Part shown: piece after piece, positions 1-7,621 of the stretch
Numbering within the stretch: position 1 is the first letter of the stretch
Layout: the number at the start of each line of letters is the position of its first letter
DNA from: Olsenella sp. An270
GTDB lineage: Bacteria; Actinomycetota; Coriobacteriia; Coriobacteriales; Atopobiaceae
DNA length: 35,530 nt
Assembly: GCF_002159735.1 (NCBI RefSeq)
Contig: NZ_NFJF01000010.1
Coordinates: forward strand, 1-35,530
Direction: 5' to 3'
Position numbers and translations under genes: made by a program
Notes under the pieces: model-generated
The model's database searches: none
What the model was told of the DNA's origin: nothing
What the model saw: only the letters and a program-made list of their open reading frames with translations

Positions 1-1
1 C

Positions 2-64
2 GCCACCCCCGCCCCCAGCGCCTGGGACATGGACGACGTCCCGCGCCCGCACCTCGTTCGTTAA
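2..64 (+). CDS. C-terminal tail of an upstream gene (partial)
   Basis: An open frame enters from the left edge and ends at TAA 62-64, giving about 20 residues ending in WDMDDVPRPHLVR. Codon choice is GC-rich like the next genes. The piece is too short to identify a family. A small GCGCG/CGCGC hairpin (66-80) follows the stop but has no T-run. It could also be a chance open frame. Confidence 0.4.
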   Translation, partial: ATPAPSAWDMDDVPRPHLVR

Positions 65-109
65 AGCGCGCCTCCCGCGCAGACAAGCCCTCATCGACAG
101 GAGGTTCCA

Positions 110-556
110 ATGAGCAAGAAGACCGTCGGCTTCATCCTCGGAAGCATCGTCGGCGCGGCCGCTGGCGTCGTTGCCGGTGTCATGCTCGCCCCGCGCTCCG
201 GCGCCGAGAGCCGTGCCATGGCCGCCGACGCCATGAACGACGCGTGGGATTCCGCCGTCGACACCTACGAGCGCGGCGCCAGCGTCGTGAACGACAAGCT
301 CAACGCCGTGCGTCCCACCGTCGACGCCAAGACCGACGAGCTCCGCGCCAAGGTCGACCTCGCCCGCGAGCGCATGGACCAGCTCCGCGACTCCCTCTCC
401 GAGGCCGTCGCCACCGCGTCCGACCAGGTCAAGGACGCCGCCTCCGCCGTCGCCGACCGCGTCTCCGCGATGACCGACGCCGCCCCGGCCGAGGCCCCCG
501 CCGAGGCCGTCCACGTCGAGGTCGTCGAGGCCGACGAAGAGACCCCCGAGGCCTAG
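110..556 (+). CDS. YtxH-like small membrane protein
   Basis: This 148-residue protein opens with a glycine/alanine-rich hydrophobic segment (about residues 6-27), followed directly by the APRSG motif typical of YtxH/gas-vesicle-like proteins. Residues 45-115 are charged, Ala-rich and probably helical or coiled-coil, and the tail is acidic and Pro/Ala-rich. The family is usually a single-pass membrane protein of unclear, often stress-related, role. The start is well supported: AGGAGG at 99-104 lies 5 nt before the ATG. The PRC-barrel gene starts 3 nt after its stop, so the two are probably co-transcribed. The family call is fairly sure; the function is not known. Confidence 0.75.
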   Translation: MSKKTVGFILGSIVGAAAGVVAGVMLAPRSGAESRAMAADAMNDAWDSAVDTYERGASVVNDKLNAVRPTVDAKTDELRAKVDLARERMDQLRDSLSEAVATASDQVKDAASAVADRVSAMTDAAPAEAPAEAVHVEVVEADEETPEA

Positions 557-559
557 CGC

Positions 560-1573
560 GTGCTCAGAATCAGTTCTCTCACGGGCCAGCGCGTCCTTCT
601 CTTCAAGAAGACGACCAAGGCCAAGGACGGCACCGTCACGGACAAGTACCAGAAGTTCGGTCGCGTGCGCGCCGCGGTCTTCTCGCCTGACGGGAAGCAC
701 GTCGCTGGCTTTGTGATCAAGCGCCCTGACGTCGCGGGCATGGTCAAGCGCGCCGACGCCTTCGTGGCGTGGGACGCCCTCAAGCGCATGGACGAGAAGA
801 ACCTCCTCGTGTCCCGTCCCGAGGACGGCCTGGACGACGCCGCGCTGCGTCGCCTGGAGCTGGACTGGGATCGCTGCATCATGTGGTCGGGCATGGACGC
901 CAAGACCACGGAGGGCAAGTCGCTCGGCTACGTGTCCGACGCGGAGTACGACGAGAGGACCGGCGAGGTCACGCGCTTCTTCACCGCCGACGGCGGGATG
1001 GCGCGCGCCCTTATCGGCTCCTTCGTGATCACGCCCGACATGGTGCGCGGCTATCGCGACGGCTTCATGATCGTGGACGCGCGCGACAAGAACGTCTCGC
1101 TCGACGGCGGCCTGGCCGGCGCGGCCGGCGAGGGCTACGCGCGCGCCAAGGCCGGTGCGTCCGAGGTGGGCAAGAAGGTCGGCGCCGCGGCCGGAGAGGC
1201 CGTGGACAAGGGCTCGTTCGCGCTGGGCCGCGCCCTCGGCAAAGCCAAGCGCGCCATCGCCGACGCCGCCGCGCCCGAGGACGAGCCACCCGCCGTCCCG
1301 GAGGTGCCCGCCGCCGACGTCCGCGTGGAGAAGCCCGCGCAGCGCATCGCCGAGAAGAGCGTCGCCCCCGCTTCCGCCAAGAAACCGCAGCCCAAGACCT
1401 ACGCGCCCGCGGCAAAGCCCGCCGCCGGCGCCAAGAAGCCGGCGCCCAAGAAGAAGCCGGCCCCCTCGACGGGCGACAAGGTCGCCCGCGCCGCCGGCAG
1501 ACAGCTCAGCGGCTTTGGCAAGATGTTCGGCTCCTTCAAGGACGAGTTCGACAAGGCCAGCAAGGGCAAGTAG
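560..1573 (+). CDS. PRC-barrel domain protein with Ala/Lys/Pro-rich tail
   Basis: The 337-residue product begins with a PRC-barrel-like beta domain (about residues 1-80, 'SLTGQRVLLF' then 'KFGRVRAAVFSPDGKHVAGF'). A second similar unit (about 110-185) contains 'GKSLGYVSDAEYDERTGEV'. PRC barrels occur in RNA-processing, photosynthetic and sporulation-related proteins and often mediate protein-protein contacts. From about residue 190 the chain is low-complexity and rich in Ala, Lys and Pro, possibly disordered or envelope/DNA-associated. The start is GTG, 3 nt after the ytxH-like stop, with GAGG at 548-551 as a weak ribosome site. The coupling suggests both proteins serve one envelope-linked task. 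No catalytic motif is visible. Confidence 0.65.
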   Translation: MLRISSLTGQRVLLFKKTTKAKDGTVTDKYQKFGRVRAAVFSPDGKHVAGFVIKRPDVAGMVKRADAFVAWDALKRMDEKNLLVSRPEDGLDDAALRRLELDWDRCIMWSGMDAKTTEGKSLGYVSDAEYDERTGEVTRFFTADGGMARALIGSFVITPDMVRGYRDGFMIVDARDKNVSLDGGLAGAAGEGYARAKAGASEVGKKVGAAAGEAVDKGSFALGRALGKAKRAIADAAAPEDEPPAVPEVPAADVRVEKPAQRIAEKSVAPASAKKPQPKTYAPAAKPAAGAKKPAPKKKPAPSTGDKVARAAGRQLSGFGKMFGSFKDEFDKASKGK

Positions 1574-1595
1574 GGCCAACGCGGTGCCAGCCCGC

Positions 1596-1679
1596 ATTCC
1601 AAAGCATTCCGCACACATTCCGAATGTATTCCGAATACTTGGAATGTATTCCGATACATTCGGAATGCATTCGGAAATG
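1596..1679 (+). repeat. Helically phased ATTCC/GGAAT palindromic repeat array
   Basis: ATTCC or ATTCGG cores begin at 1596, 1606, 1617, 1628, 1648, 1658 and 1669, and a GGAAT at 1641 fills the gap. The spacing is 10-11 bp, about one helical turn. Several units are palindromic (ATTCCGAAT, ATTCGGAAT), and the left and right halves are inverted copies, so the block could fold into a long imperfect hairpin. It lies after the PRC-barrel gene and about 160 bp before the AlbA_2 gene. It may be a terminator-like structure or a cooperative protein-binding array. Confidence 0.75.
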
Positions 1680-1766
1680 ACCTGTTCAAATCTGCTGCGT
1701 GACCGCTGGTGACGGCACGTTCTTGGCACGCCCAAAACAATTCGCCGATATTCCTCAAAATTTTGC

Positions 1767-1817
1767 ATACAAAGTGGAAAACTTTGTATATAAAGAGCAA
1801 ACTTTGTAGAATACAAA
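1767..1817 (+). promoter_or_regulatory. Promoter with TTTGTA/TACAAA dyads (likely operators)
   Basis: A perfect inverted repeat ATACAAAG (1767-1774) / CTTTGTAT (1782-1789) is followed by a second dyad TTTGTA (1803-1808) - gaa - TACAAA (1812-1817). The ACTTTGTA copies at 1781 and 1801 are exactly 20 bp apart. A plausible promoter overlaps them: TTTGTA (1783-1788), an 18-bp spacer and TAGAAT (1807-1812). Repressor binding here would block the promoter of the AlbA_2 gene at 1839. The downstream protein has a C-terminal winged-helix-like region, so autoregulation is possible but is only inferred. Confidence 0.6.
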
Positions 1818-1838
1818 CATGCAAAGAACGGAGGCCGT

Positions 1839-3269
1839 ATGGATGCAAAAGAGCTTGTGGAAAGAGTCGTTCACCAAAAGGCGGAGGGTCAGACCGTCGA
1901 GGTGAAGGCTGCTAAGAGCGGCGCTCCGAAGGTCTACGACACCCTTTCGAGTTTTTCCAACCAACAGGATGGCGGCGATATCGTCTTTGGCATGGACGAG
2001 CGCGACAACTTCAAGGTGGTTGGTGTCTACGATGTCCAGGCGCTACAACGCGAAATCGTAGACCAAGGCAAAGAGATGACGCCTGAAGTTCATCCCACTT
2101 TCGAAACGTATGAAGCTCCGGCAGGTACTGTTGTGGTTGCCCACGTCTCGGGGATGCCGATGGGACGCCGTCCTGTTTATCGCACCACGTCGGGCATAAC
2201 AAAAGGTGCCTACGTGCGCAGCGGCGACCAAGACTTGCACATGGGACCGGCCGAGCTCTACGAGATCGAGGCTTTCAAGGATGGCCTGAGAGACGACGTG
2301 AGCGTCCCGTCTATTTCAGAGAGGGATATGCTCGACCCGGACAAGGTTGCCGACTTTGTAATTAGAGCGAAAGATGATCGACCAAACCTCGCGCGGCGAG
2401 ATGCCGAGAAGGTCCTGGACCTGCTGGGGGTCCAGAGGGACGGGAAACCTACGTTGGCGGGCCTCATGACGCTGGCCGACTACCCGCAGCAGGCGCTTCC
2501 AAATCTCTGCGTAACCGCCATTGCTGTTTCGGGAACAAGAATCGGTCAAGACGACTCGGGGGAGAGGTTCATCGATAACAAGCGCTTCGAGGGAACCATA
2601 GAGGAGATGGTCGAGGCGGCGATCGCGTTCATAAAAAGGAACACGCGGACAAGGTCGGTCATCCGGGGCATGCGTCGAGAGGATATCCCAGAGTATCCAG
2701 AGAAGGCCGTGCGTGAGATTGTGGTCAATTCGCTGATGCACCGAGACTATGGCCCATATAGCAACGGCACGCCCACCAGGCTGGTCATCTTCTCCAACCG
2801 CCTGGAGTGCTGGAACCCAGGGGGAATCTACGGCGGGCAGAGCATCGACAACCTCGGATACGTGAACATACAGACGAGGAACCCGACCCTTGTCTCAATT
2901 CTGGAGATCCAGGGAGTTGCCGAGAATCGCCACTCAGGGATTCCGCTCATCAGGGAGGAGATGAGAAGGGCAGGCCTGCGCCCCCCTGTGTTCGTCGACA
3001 GGAGAGGGTCGTTCTCTGTCACCCTTTACAACGAGCCCGAGGTCAAGAGCGCGAGGAACAGGGGCGGTAGGCGCAAAGTTTCCGAGGAGGAGCTTCTGGA
3101 ATTCTGCTCCGTTCCAAGAAGCAGGGGCGAGATTGCCTCGCACTTTGGGATAAACACCGCCTACGCCTCGAGACACTACATCAACCCGTTGGTTGGGCGC
3201 GAGCTTCTGCTCATGACGATGCCCGAGAAGCCACAGAGCAAAGACCAGCGCTTTGTGACTGCACGCTAG
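1839..3269 (+). CDS. AlbA_2/Schlafen-type ATP-binding protein with C-terminal winged helix
   Basis: The 476-residue protein starts with an AlbA_2 (Schlafen AAA_4-type) domain, about residues 15-120, with EVKAAKSG and the SSFSNQQDGGDIVFGMDE turn. The middle region carries a GHKL/HATPase_c_4-type signature at about 285-375 (AVREIVVNSLMHRDYG, then NPGGIYGG and SGIPLIREEMRRAGL). The last 75 residues look like a winged-helix DNA-binding domain (SRGEIASHFGINTAYASRHY). Such proteins are annotated as putative transcriptional regulators or ATP-dependent helicase-like proteins; some belong to defence loci. GGAGG at 1830-1834 supports the ATG. The operator-like dyads upstream fit self-regulation. It is a single-gene unit ending convergently 34 nt from the EEP gene. 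The function is not established. Confidence 0.8.
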   Translation: MDAKELVERVVHQKAEGQTVEVKAAKSGAPKVYDTLSSFSNQQDGGDIVFGMDERDNFKVVGVYDVQALQREIVDQGKEMTPEVHPTFETYEAPAGTVVVAHVSGMPMGRRPVYRTTSGITKGAYVRSGDQDLHMGPAELYEIEAFKDGLRDDVSVPSISERDMLDPDKVADFVIRAKDDRPNLARRDAEKVLDLLGVQRDGKPTLAGLMTLADYPQQALPNLCVTAIAVSGTRIGQDDSGERFIDNKRFEGTIEEMVEAAIAFIKRNTRTRSVIRGMRREDIPEYPEKAVREIVVNSLMHRDYGPYSNGTPTRLVIFSNRLECWNPGGIYGGQSIDNLGYVNIQTRNPTLVSILEIQGVAENRHSGIPLIREEMRRAGLRPPVFVDRRGSFSVTLYNEPEVKSARNRGGRRKVSEEELLEFCSVPRSRGEIASHFGINTAYASRHYINPLVGRELLLMTMPEKPQSKDQRFVTAR

Positions 3270-3303
3270 GCGGGTCCCCGCGACGCCGCCTAGACCTCGC
3301 GCC

Positions 3304-4620
3304 CTAGACCTCCAGCACGCCCAGCAGCGCGCGGTGGTCCGTTCCGCTCACCACCGCCGTCTCGAGGTTGCTCACCTGGACCCCGGAGCCGCGCCAGTAG
3401 ACGATGTGGTCGATCTCTACCAGCGACGGCAGCTTCCCGGAGGGGTACGTCATGTGGAACCCCTCGCCGGCCTCCGCGCCCGCGTCCACAAAGTCGACGC
3501 CCAGCAGGTCGCGGAACTGCGCGTGGTCCCACGTGGAGTTGAAGTCGCCCATGATGAGGTAGCTGTGGTTGTAGCCGGAGAGCTGCCCGATCACGTCCAG
3601 CCCCTCGTCCCACAGGTCCTGCGCCCCGCGCACCGGCGAATTGGGGTGCACGCTCACCACGCGCACGGCCAGCCCGCCAATCTGGACGGTGCCTGCGGGC
3701 ATCGAGCTCGTCTCGATGGGCAGCAGGTTGCCCGAGACGTCGCTCATCGGCGCCAGGGTCCAGATGCCGTTGCGCCCGCCGTTGCTGATTGCGGATGCCT
3801 CGTCGGAGATCACGTAGTAGGGGAGCAGGTCGTAGAGGCCGGCGGCGGCAAGCTCGTTCAGGAAGCTGTCGGTCAGCTCCTGCATGCAGAGCACCTCGAC
3901 GTGCTTGTCGCGCACCAGCGCAACCACCTCCTCGGCGGAGGCGCCGCCGTTGGCGGTGTTGAGCGTCATGACGCGAGCCACGTTGTCGGAGGGGTCGGAG
4001 ACGGTCTGCGCCGCGGTCACGGCTGCGTCAGAGACGCCCGCCCGCGGCAGCAGGAACCCGGCGTGCCACCAGAGCATCGTCGCCAGCGCGAGGACGCTCA
4101 CCACAAAGAGCCCCAGGCGTCGCCACAGCAGCGCCAGCACCAGGCACAGGATGATCGGCGCAAAGAGCCACGGCACAAACGAGATTAGCTCGGGCAAGGC
4201 GCGGCCGCTCGCCAGCTCGGCCGGCAGGCAGCGTAGCGCCATCTGGGCCAGTACCCCCAGCATGACCAGCCAGAGCAACGCGGAGAGGCAGCCGTGTCGC
4301 GGGCCCTTCCGGACTCGCGGCGCACGCGGCGGGCGAGAAGGACCGTCGGGTGCGGCGGGCGCGTCGGCCCCGCGCGGCGTCGGCGCCGCCACGCGCGGAC
4401 CCGGCGCGGTGTCGCCCGTCGCGCGGGCGGGGCGCGCGGCCTCCACAGGCGTGCGGCGCACCACGGTCGCGGCGGGCTCCAGCCATTCGTCGACCTCGCG
4501 CCCGGCCTCGGTGTCCGAGCCCGGCTCAAGGTTGGCGGTCAGCGCGTCCCACTCCTCGTCCGACAGGGGTTCCCAGCGGGCGTCTGTGTCCTCGGCGTTG
4601 TCAAGGAAGTGGTTGGCCAT
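3304..4620 (-). CDS. Membrane-anchored endonuclease/exonuclease/phosphatase family protein
   Basis: The protein has 438 residues. About 105 N-terminal residues are Ala/Pro/Arg-rich and probably cytosolic. Three membrane helices follow (about 110-130, 143-165, 168-192), then an extracytoplasmic EEP domain from about 213. The EEP metal and catalytic motifs are present: MTLNTANGG, CMQELTDS, VSVHPNSP, MGDFNSTWDH, VEIDHIVYW and GTDHRALLG. The family cleaves phosphodiesters in nucleic acids or phospholipids; the outward-facing membrane-tethered form is common in actinobacteria and resembles secreted nucleases or sphingomyelinase-like enzymes. The substrate cannot be told. AGAGGAA just upstream supports the ATG. 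It is monocistronic and convergent with the AlbA_2 gene. Confidence 0.85.
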   Translation of the reverse strand: MANHFLDNAEDTDARWEPLSDEEWDALTANLEPGSDTEAGREVDEWLEPAATVVRRTPVEAARPARATGDTAPGPRVAAPTPRGADAPAAPDGPSRPPRAPRVRKGPRHGCLSALLWLVMLGVLAQMALRCLPAELASGRALPELISFVPWLFAPIILCLVLALLWRRLGLFVVSVLALATMLWWHAGFLLPRAGVSDAAVTAAQTVSDPSDNVARVMTLNTANGGASAEEVVALVRDKHVEVLCMQELTDSFLNELAAAGLYDLLPYYVISDEASAISNGGRNGIWTLAPMSDVSGNLLPIETSSMPAGTVQIGGLAVRVVSVHPNSPVRGAQDLWDEGLDVIGQLSGYNHSYLIMGDFNSTWDHAQFRDLLGVDFVDAGAEAGEGFHMTYPSGKLPSLVEIDHIVYWRGSGVQVSNLETAVVSGTDHRALLGVLEV

Positions 4621-4700
4621 GCGTTCCTCTCGTTAGCTACGAGTCAATCGTACCCGCCTGAGCGCGGTGGGCGACAAACCTCACAAGACATCTGGCAAAC

Positions 4701-4738
4701 GAGAAGGGCCGCTAGCCAGTGAACTAGCGACCCTCTCT
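4701..4738 (-). terminator. Hairpin terminator, better paired on the minus strand
   Basis: The arms 4706-4715 and 4724-4733 pair over 10 bp with an 8-base loop. The single mismatch on + (C/A) becomes a G-T wobble in the minus-strand transcript, so it suits the small operon at 4783-5393. Flanking GAGA/TCTC bases extend the stem. Only a short T-rich tract follows. Confidence 0.6.
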
Positions 4739-4782
4739 CCACTCAATTTGGATATGCTTCGCGTCTGATTGCGAGGGTCCCA

Positions 4783-4983
4783 TCAAAGCTCAGTCCAAGT
4801 GAGCGGGTGCGACTGCGCCGCGTTCCACCCGTCCGCAACCGTTCGCATATATGCAAGCACGTTGGGGTTTTCATCGAGGTAGGCTGACCAGTCTTCGGTC
4901 AGGCGGTAGCGACCGTTTTCCTTCCCGGGGCTGCCGTTGAACATCATTCGTCCCAACACAAAGAGACCGTCATTATTACTCAC
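4783..4983 (-). CDS. Small hypothetical protein
   Basis: The 66-residue protein has no hydrophobic segment. It is rich in aromatic and polar residues (GRYRLTEDWSAYLDENPNVL, then WNAAQSHPLTW). I do not recognise a family. Its GTG start overlaps the TGA of the preceding small membrane protein (shared GTGA at 4980-4983), which indicates translational coupling and supports it as a real gene. A hairpin terminator lies 45 nt beyond the stop. It may be a soluble partner of the upstream membrane protein, but nothing in the sequence states a role. Confidence 0.55.
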   Translation of the reverse strand: MSNNDGLFVLGRMMFNGSPGKENGRYRLTEDWSAYLDENPNVLAYMRTVADGWNAAQSHPLTWTEL

Positions 4984-5393
4984 GGATTCTCGGACGGCCT
5001 TTTCATGAATCCCCCCAGCTCTGTTTCGAAACTGCTGCTGTCAAAGTCAGCAACTACGGCGGCTATTACATCATGGCGCAGGCTCCTGACGGCTGCTGAA
5101 TTGCGACAGACCTTACCGTTGGCTGTCCTGATTTGCTCGTGTGCGAGGCCATCGCCTGGATCAGACGATTGATCGCTGAGCCGCCTCTCCAGGGGTGCAA
5201 CCCGTCTCCATTTGCATAGATGCCAGCCGGCAAAACCTGCGAGTAGCGTTGTCGCAAGAAATCCAAGCACGTGCAATGCTGAGAGCAGCGGTGCCGTCGT
5301 CTCCGGGTAATCCATAACAAAAGCCCACCAAGTGGGTACCCCGAACAGTATTGTGAGGGCGATGCCGATATAGGAGAGCGTCTTGTCGTTCAT
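4980..5393 (-). CDS. Small two-helix membrane protein, unknown function
   Basis: The product has 137 residues. Two hydrophobic helices at about 8-27 and 36-60 (IGIALTILFGVPTWWAF; ALHVLGFLATTLLAGFAGWH) are followed by a positively charged stretch and a polar cytosolic tail containing a Cys and an 'IAAVVADFDSSSFETELGGF' segment. AAGGAA lies 6 nt before the ATG. It is the first gene of a two-gene operon read away from the sugar genes. The AT-rich divergent region 5394-5724 supplies its promoter. No family is recognised. Its GC content is lower than that of the EEP gene, which suggests an accessory origin. Confidence 0.6.
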   Translation of the reverse strand: MNDKTLSYIGIALTILFGVPTWWAFVMDYPETTAPLLSALHVLGFLATTLLAGFAGWHLCKWRRVAPLERRLSDQSSDPGDGLAHEQIRTANGKVCRNSAAVRSLRHDVIAAVVADFDSSSFETELGGFMKRPSENP

Positions 5394-5724
5394 TGTGATT
5401 CCTTTCCTGCTGGGTCAATAGACGGACGGGCCGCGCCCGCTCGGCACGTATGACACGCATGTGTTTCAAAGAGATAAAGTATAATACAAATTATATAGTT
5501 ACAACAGTTTACTGTACTAATTAGAACGAGTATCCAAATCTGATTTGTGGGTTCGAGGCTTGCCTGTGAGAAACATGTTACTTAAAGCAAAAAAGTTGTG
5601 TGAACATACGACAGGCGGTCTTCAGCTGCTGGTCATTCGCCGTGGTCGCGCTATCATATGGATGTTCGTAATCGAACGGAGGGGGGTTCTCACCTCGCCT
5701 CCGTGGCGGCACGGGAGGCGAGTG
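5394..5724 (+). promoter_or_regulatory. AT-rich divergent promoter and leader of the sugar operon
   Basis: This 330-bp gap is much more AT-rich than its surroundings, most of all 5465-5520. TATAAT at 5480-5485 is a consensus -10 box on the + strand; a convincing -35 at 17 bp is not seen. On the minus strand TTGTAA and TATACT lie about 15-16 bp apart in the same stretch, facing the small operon. A leader of over 200 nt precedes rfbF and contains no clear terminator or antiterminator element that I can identify. Confidence 0.45.
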
Positions 5725-6516
5725 GTGAAGGTCGTCATACTTGCAGGCGGATTTGGCTCCCGCATCTCCGAGGAGAGCCACCTGCGGCCCAAGCCCATGA
5801 TCGAGATCGGCGGCCGGCCGATTCTCTGGCACATCATGAAGGGGTTCTCCCACTACGGCTTCAATGACTTCGTGATCTGCGCGGGGTACCGTCAGCAGGT
5901 CATCAAGACGTACTTCAACGATTACTTCCTCGAGATGTCCGACGTTACGTTCGACTTCCGCGACGGCAGCAAGGACGTGGAAGTTCACAGCACCGTTGCA
6001 GAGCCTTGGCGCGTGACCGTTGCGGACACCGGTTACGACACCTTCACCGCTGGCCGCATCAAGCGCATCCAGAAGTACGTGGGAGACGAGCCCTTCCTGC
6101 TCACCTACGGCGACGGCGTCTCCGACGTCGATCCTAACGACATCATTGCCCACCATAAGAAGGTTGGCGGGCTCGTCACCCTGACCGGCGTCATTCTCAA
6201 CCAGCGCTTCGGCGTTCTGGATATTGATGAAAGCGACCACGTCTTCTCGTTCCGCGAGAAGCGCGAGGCGGACGACGCCTTCATCAATGGCGGCTACATG
6301 GTCGTGGAGCCCGAGGTCTTCGACGTCATCGGCGCAAGCGGCGTGCCGGCGGAGCGGGAGGACTTCTCCGGCGTGACGATGGAGCGTCTCGCACGTGAGG
6401 GCCAGCTCACCGTCTACCCCTACACGGGCTTCTGGCGCTGCATGGACACCCAGCGCGACAAGCAACAGCTCGAGGAGCTCTGGGAGTCCGGCAACGCGCC
6501 TTGGAAGGTGTGGTAG
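5725..6516 (+). CDS. rfbF: Glucose-1-phosphate cytidylyltransferase
   Basis: The enzyme makes CDP-glucose from CTP and glucose-1-phosphate, the first step to CDP-3,6-dideoxyhexoses. With the start used here it has 263 residues, near the family's ~257. The nucleotide-binding loop LAGGFGSRISEES and the sugar-phosphate motif RPKPMIEIGGRPILWHIM are at residues 6-40. LTYGDGVSDVD (near 130) holds the metal-binding aspartates, and FWRCMDTQRD is near the end. An open frame runs upstream from 5545, but GTG 5725 is preferred because GGGAGG (5713-5718) is 6 nt before it and homology begins at MKVVILAGG. GTG 5722 is the alternative. It is the first gene of the long operon; rfbG starts 4 nt after the stop. 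Confidence 0.95.
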   Translation: MKVVILAGGFGSRISEESHLRPKPMIEIGGRPILWHIMKGFSHYGFNDFVICAGYRQQVIKTYFNDYFLEMSDVTFDFRDGSKDVEVHSTVAEPWRVTVADTGYDTFTAGRIKRIQKYVGDEPFLLTYGDGVSDVDPNDIIAHHKKVGGLVTLTGVILNQRFGVLDIDESDHVFSFREKREADDAFINGGYMVVEPEVFDVIGASGVPAEREDFSGVTMERLAREGQLTVYPYTGFWRCMDTQRDKQQLEELWESGNAPWKVW

Positions 6517-6520
6517 CGCC

Positions 6521-7621
6521 ATGGCAACCGTGGACACCCTGCGATCCTTCTACGAGGGAAGGCGCGTCCTGGTCACGGGATCGACCGGATTCAAGGGCAG
6601 CTGGCTCTGCGGGCTGCTGCAGAGCCTCGGTGCCGAGGTCTACGGTTACGCGCTCGAGCCTTCCACCAACCCGAGCCTCTGGGACATCGTCGGCTTGGGC
6701 GAGAAGGTTGCTCACTCGACGGCCGACGTTCGCGACCTTGAGACGCTTTCTGATGCCTTCATGTCGTTCCGCCCCCAAGCGGTTTTCCACCTCGCTGCGC
6801 AGCCGCTCGTAATCGATGGCTATGAACGTCCCCGCTATACCTACGAGACCAACGTCATGGGCACCGTCAACGTGCTCGAGTGCGTTCGCACGTGTGACAG
6901 CGTGACGTCCTTCCTCAACGTCACCACGGACAAGGTCTACGAGAACCTCGAGCGTCCCGGCTACGGCTACCGGGAGGATGACAAGCTCGACGGCTTTGAC
7001 CCCTACTCCAACTCAAAGAGCTGCTCGGAGATCGTGACGCACTGCTACCAGAAGAGCTTCTTCGCCGAGGGGTCAACCGGAGACGCGGCCGGCCGCTGCG
7101 CCATTTCCACGGCTCGCGCCGGCAACGTCATCGGCGGCGGCGACTTCTCCGCCAACCGCATCGTTCCCGACTGCGTGCGCGCCGTGCAGGCCGGTGAGCC
7201 CATCGTCATCCGCAACCCCAGCTCGGTGCGCCCCTACCAGCACGTGATGGAGCCGCTCGTGGCCTACCTGCGTATCGCGGCGGGTCAGGAGGCAGACCGC
7301 TCGCTTGCCGGCTGGTACAACATCGGCCCGGACGACAAGGACTGCGTGACCACCGGTGAGATCGTGCGCCTGTTTGCCAAGAGCTGGGGCGACGGCTTCT
7401 CCTTCGAGGAGGGTCACGTGGACGGTCCGCACGAGGCCAACTTCCTCAAGCTGGACAACACAAAGGCCAAGCAGGCGCTTGGCTGGCAGCCCGCGTGGGG
7501 CGTGGCGGAGGCCGTCTCCCGCACGGCGGACTGGACACGGGCGTGGCTCACCGGCGGCGACGCTGCGGCGACAGCCTGCATGAACGAGCAGATCAACGAC
7601 TATCTTGGAGCTCTGATTTAG
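6521..7621 (+). CDS. rfbG: CDP-glucose 4,6-dehydratase
   Basis: This short-chain dehydrogenase-type enzyme (366 residues) converts CDP-glucose to CDP-4-keto-6-deoxyglucose with bound NAD. The Rossmann loop VTGSTGFKGSWL lies at about 20-31. TTDKVYEN supplies the catalytic Thr/Asp/Lys region, DPYSNSKS is the YxxxK active site, and RPYQHVMEPL is characteristic of this subfamily rather than the dTDP enzyme. The upstream extension of the frame overlaps rfbF and is rejected; ATG 6521 gives the normal N-terminus. The stop TAG abuts the ATG of rfbH. Its GC-rich codon use matches rfbF and rfbH. Confidence 0.95.
   Translation: MATVDTLRSFYEGRRVLVTGSTGFKGSWLCGLLQSLGAEVYGYALEPSTNPSLWDIVGLGEKVAHSTADVRDLETLSDAFMSFRPQAVFHLAAQPLVIDGYERPRYTYETNVMGTVNVLECVRTCDSVTSFLNVTTDKVYENLERPGYGYREDDKLDGFDPYSNSKSCSEIVTHCYQKSFFAEGSTGDAAGRCAISTARAGNVIGGGDFSANRIVPDCVRAVQAGEPIVIRNPSSVRPYQHVMEPLVAYLRIAAGQEADRSLAGWYNIGPDDKDCVTTGEIVRLFAKSWGDGFSFEEGHVDGPHEANFLKLDNTKAKQALGWQPAWGVAEAVSRTADWTRAWLTGGDAAATACMNEQINDYLGALI

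Noticed and set aside
3334-4188. Long + strand open frame opposite the EEP gene
   Set aside because: It is a shadow frame: the minus-strand EEP protein has all catalytic motifs, while this one is His/Arg/Gln-rich with no domain.
5545-5724. N-terminal extension of rfbF by 60 codons
   Set aside because: It would be much longer than the family, homology starts at MKVVILAGG, and GGGAGG sits just before GTG 5725.
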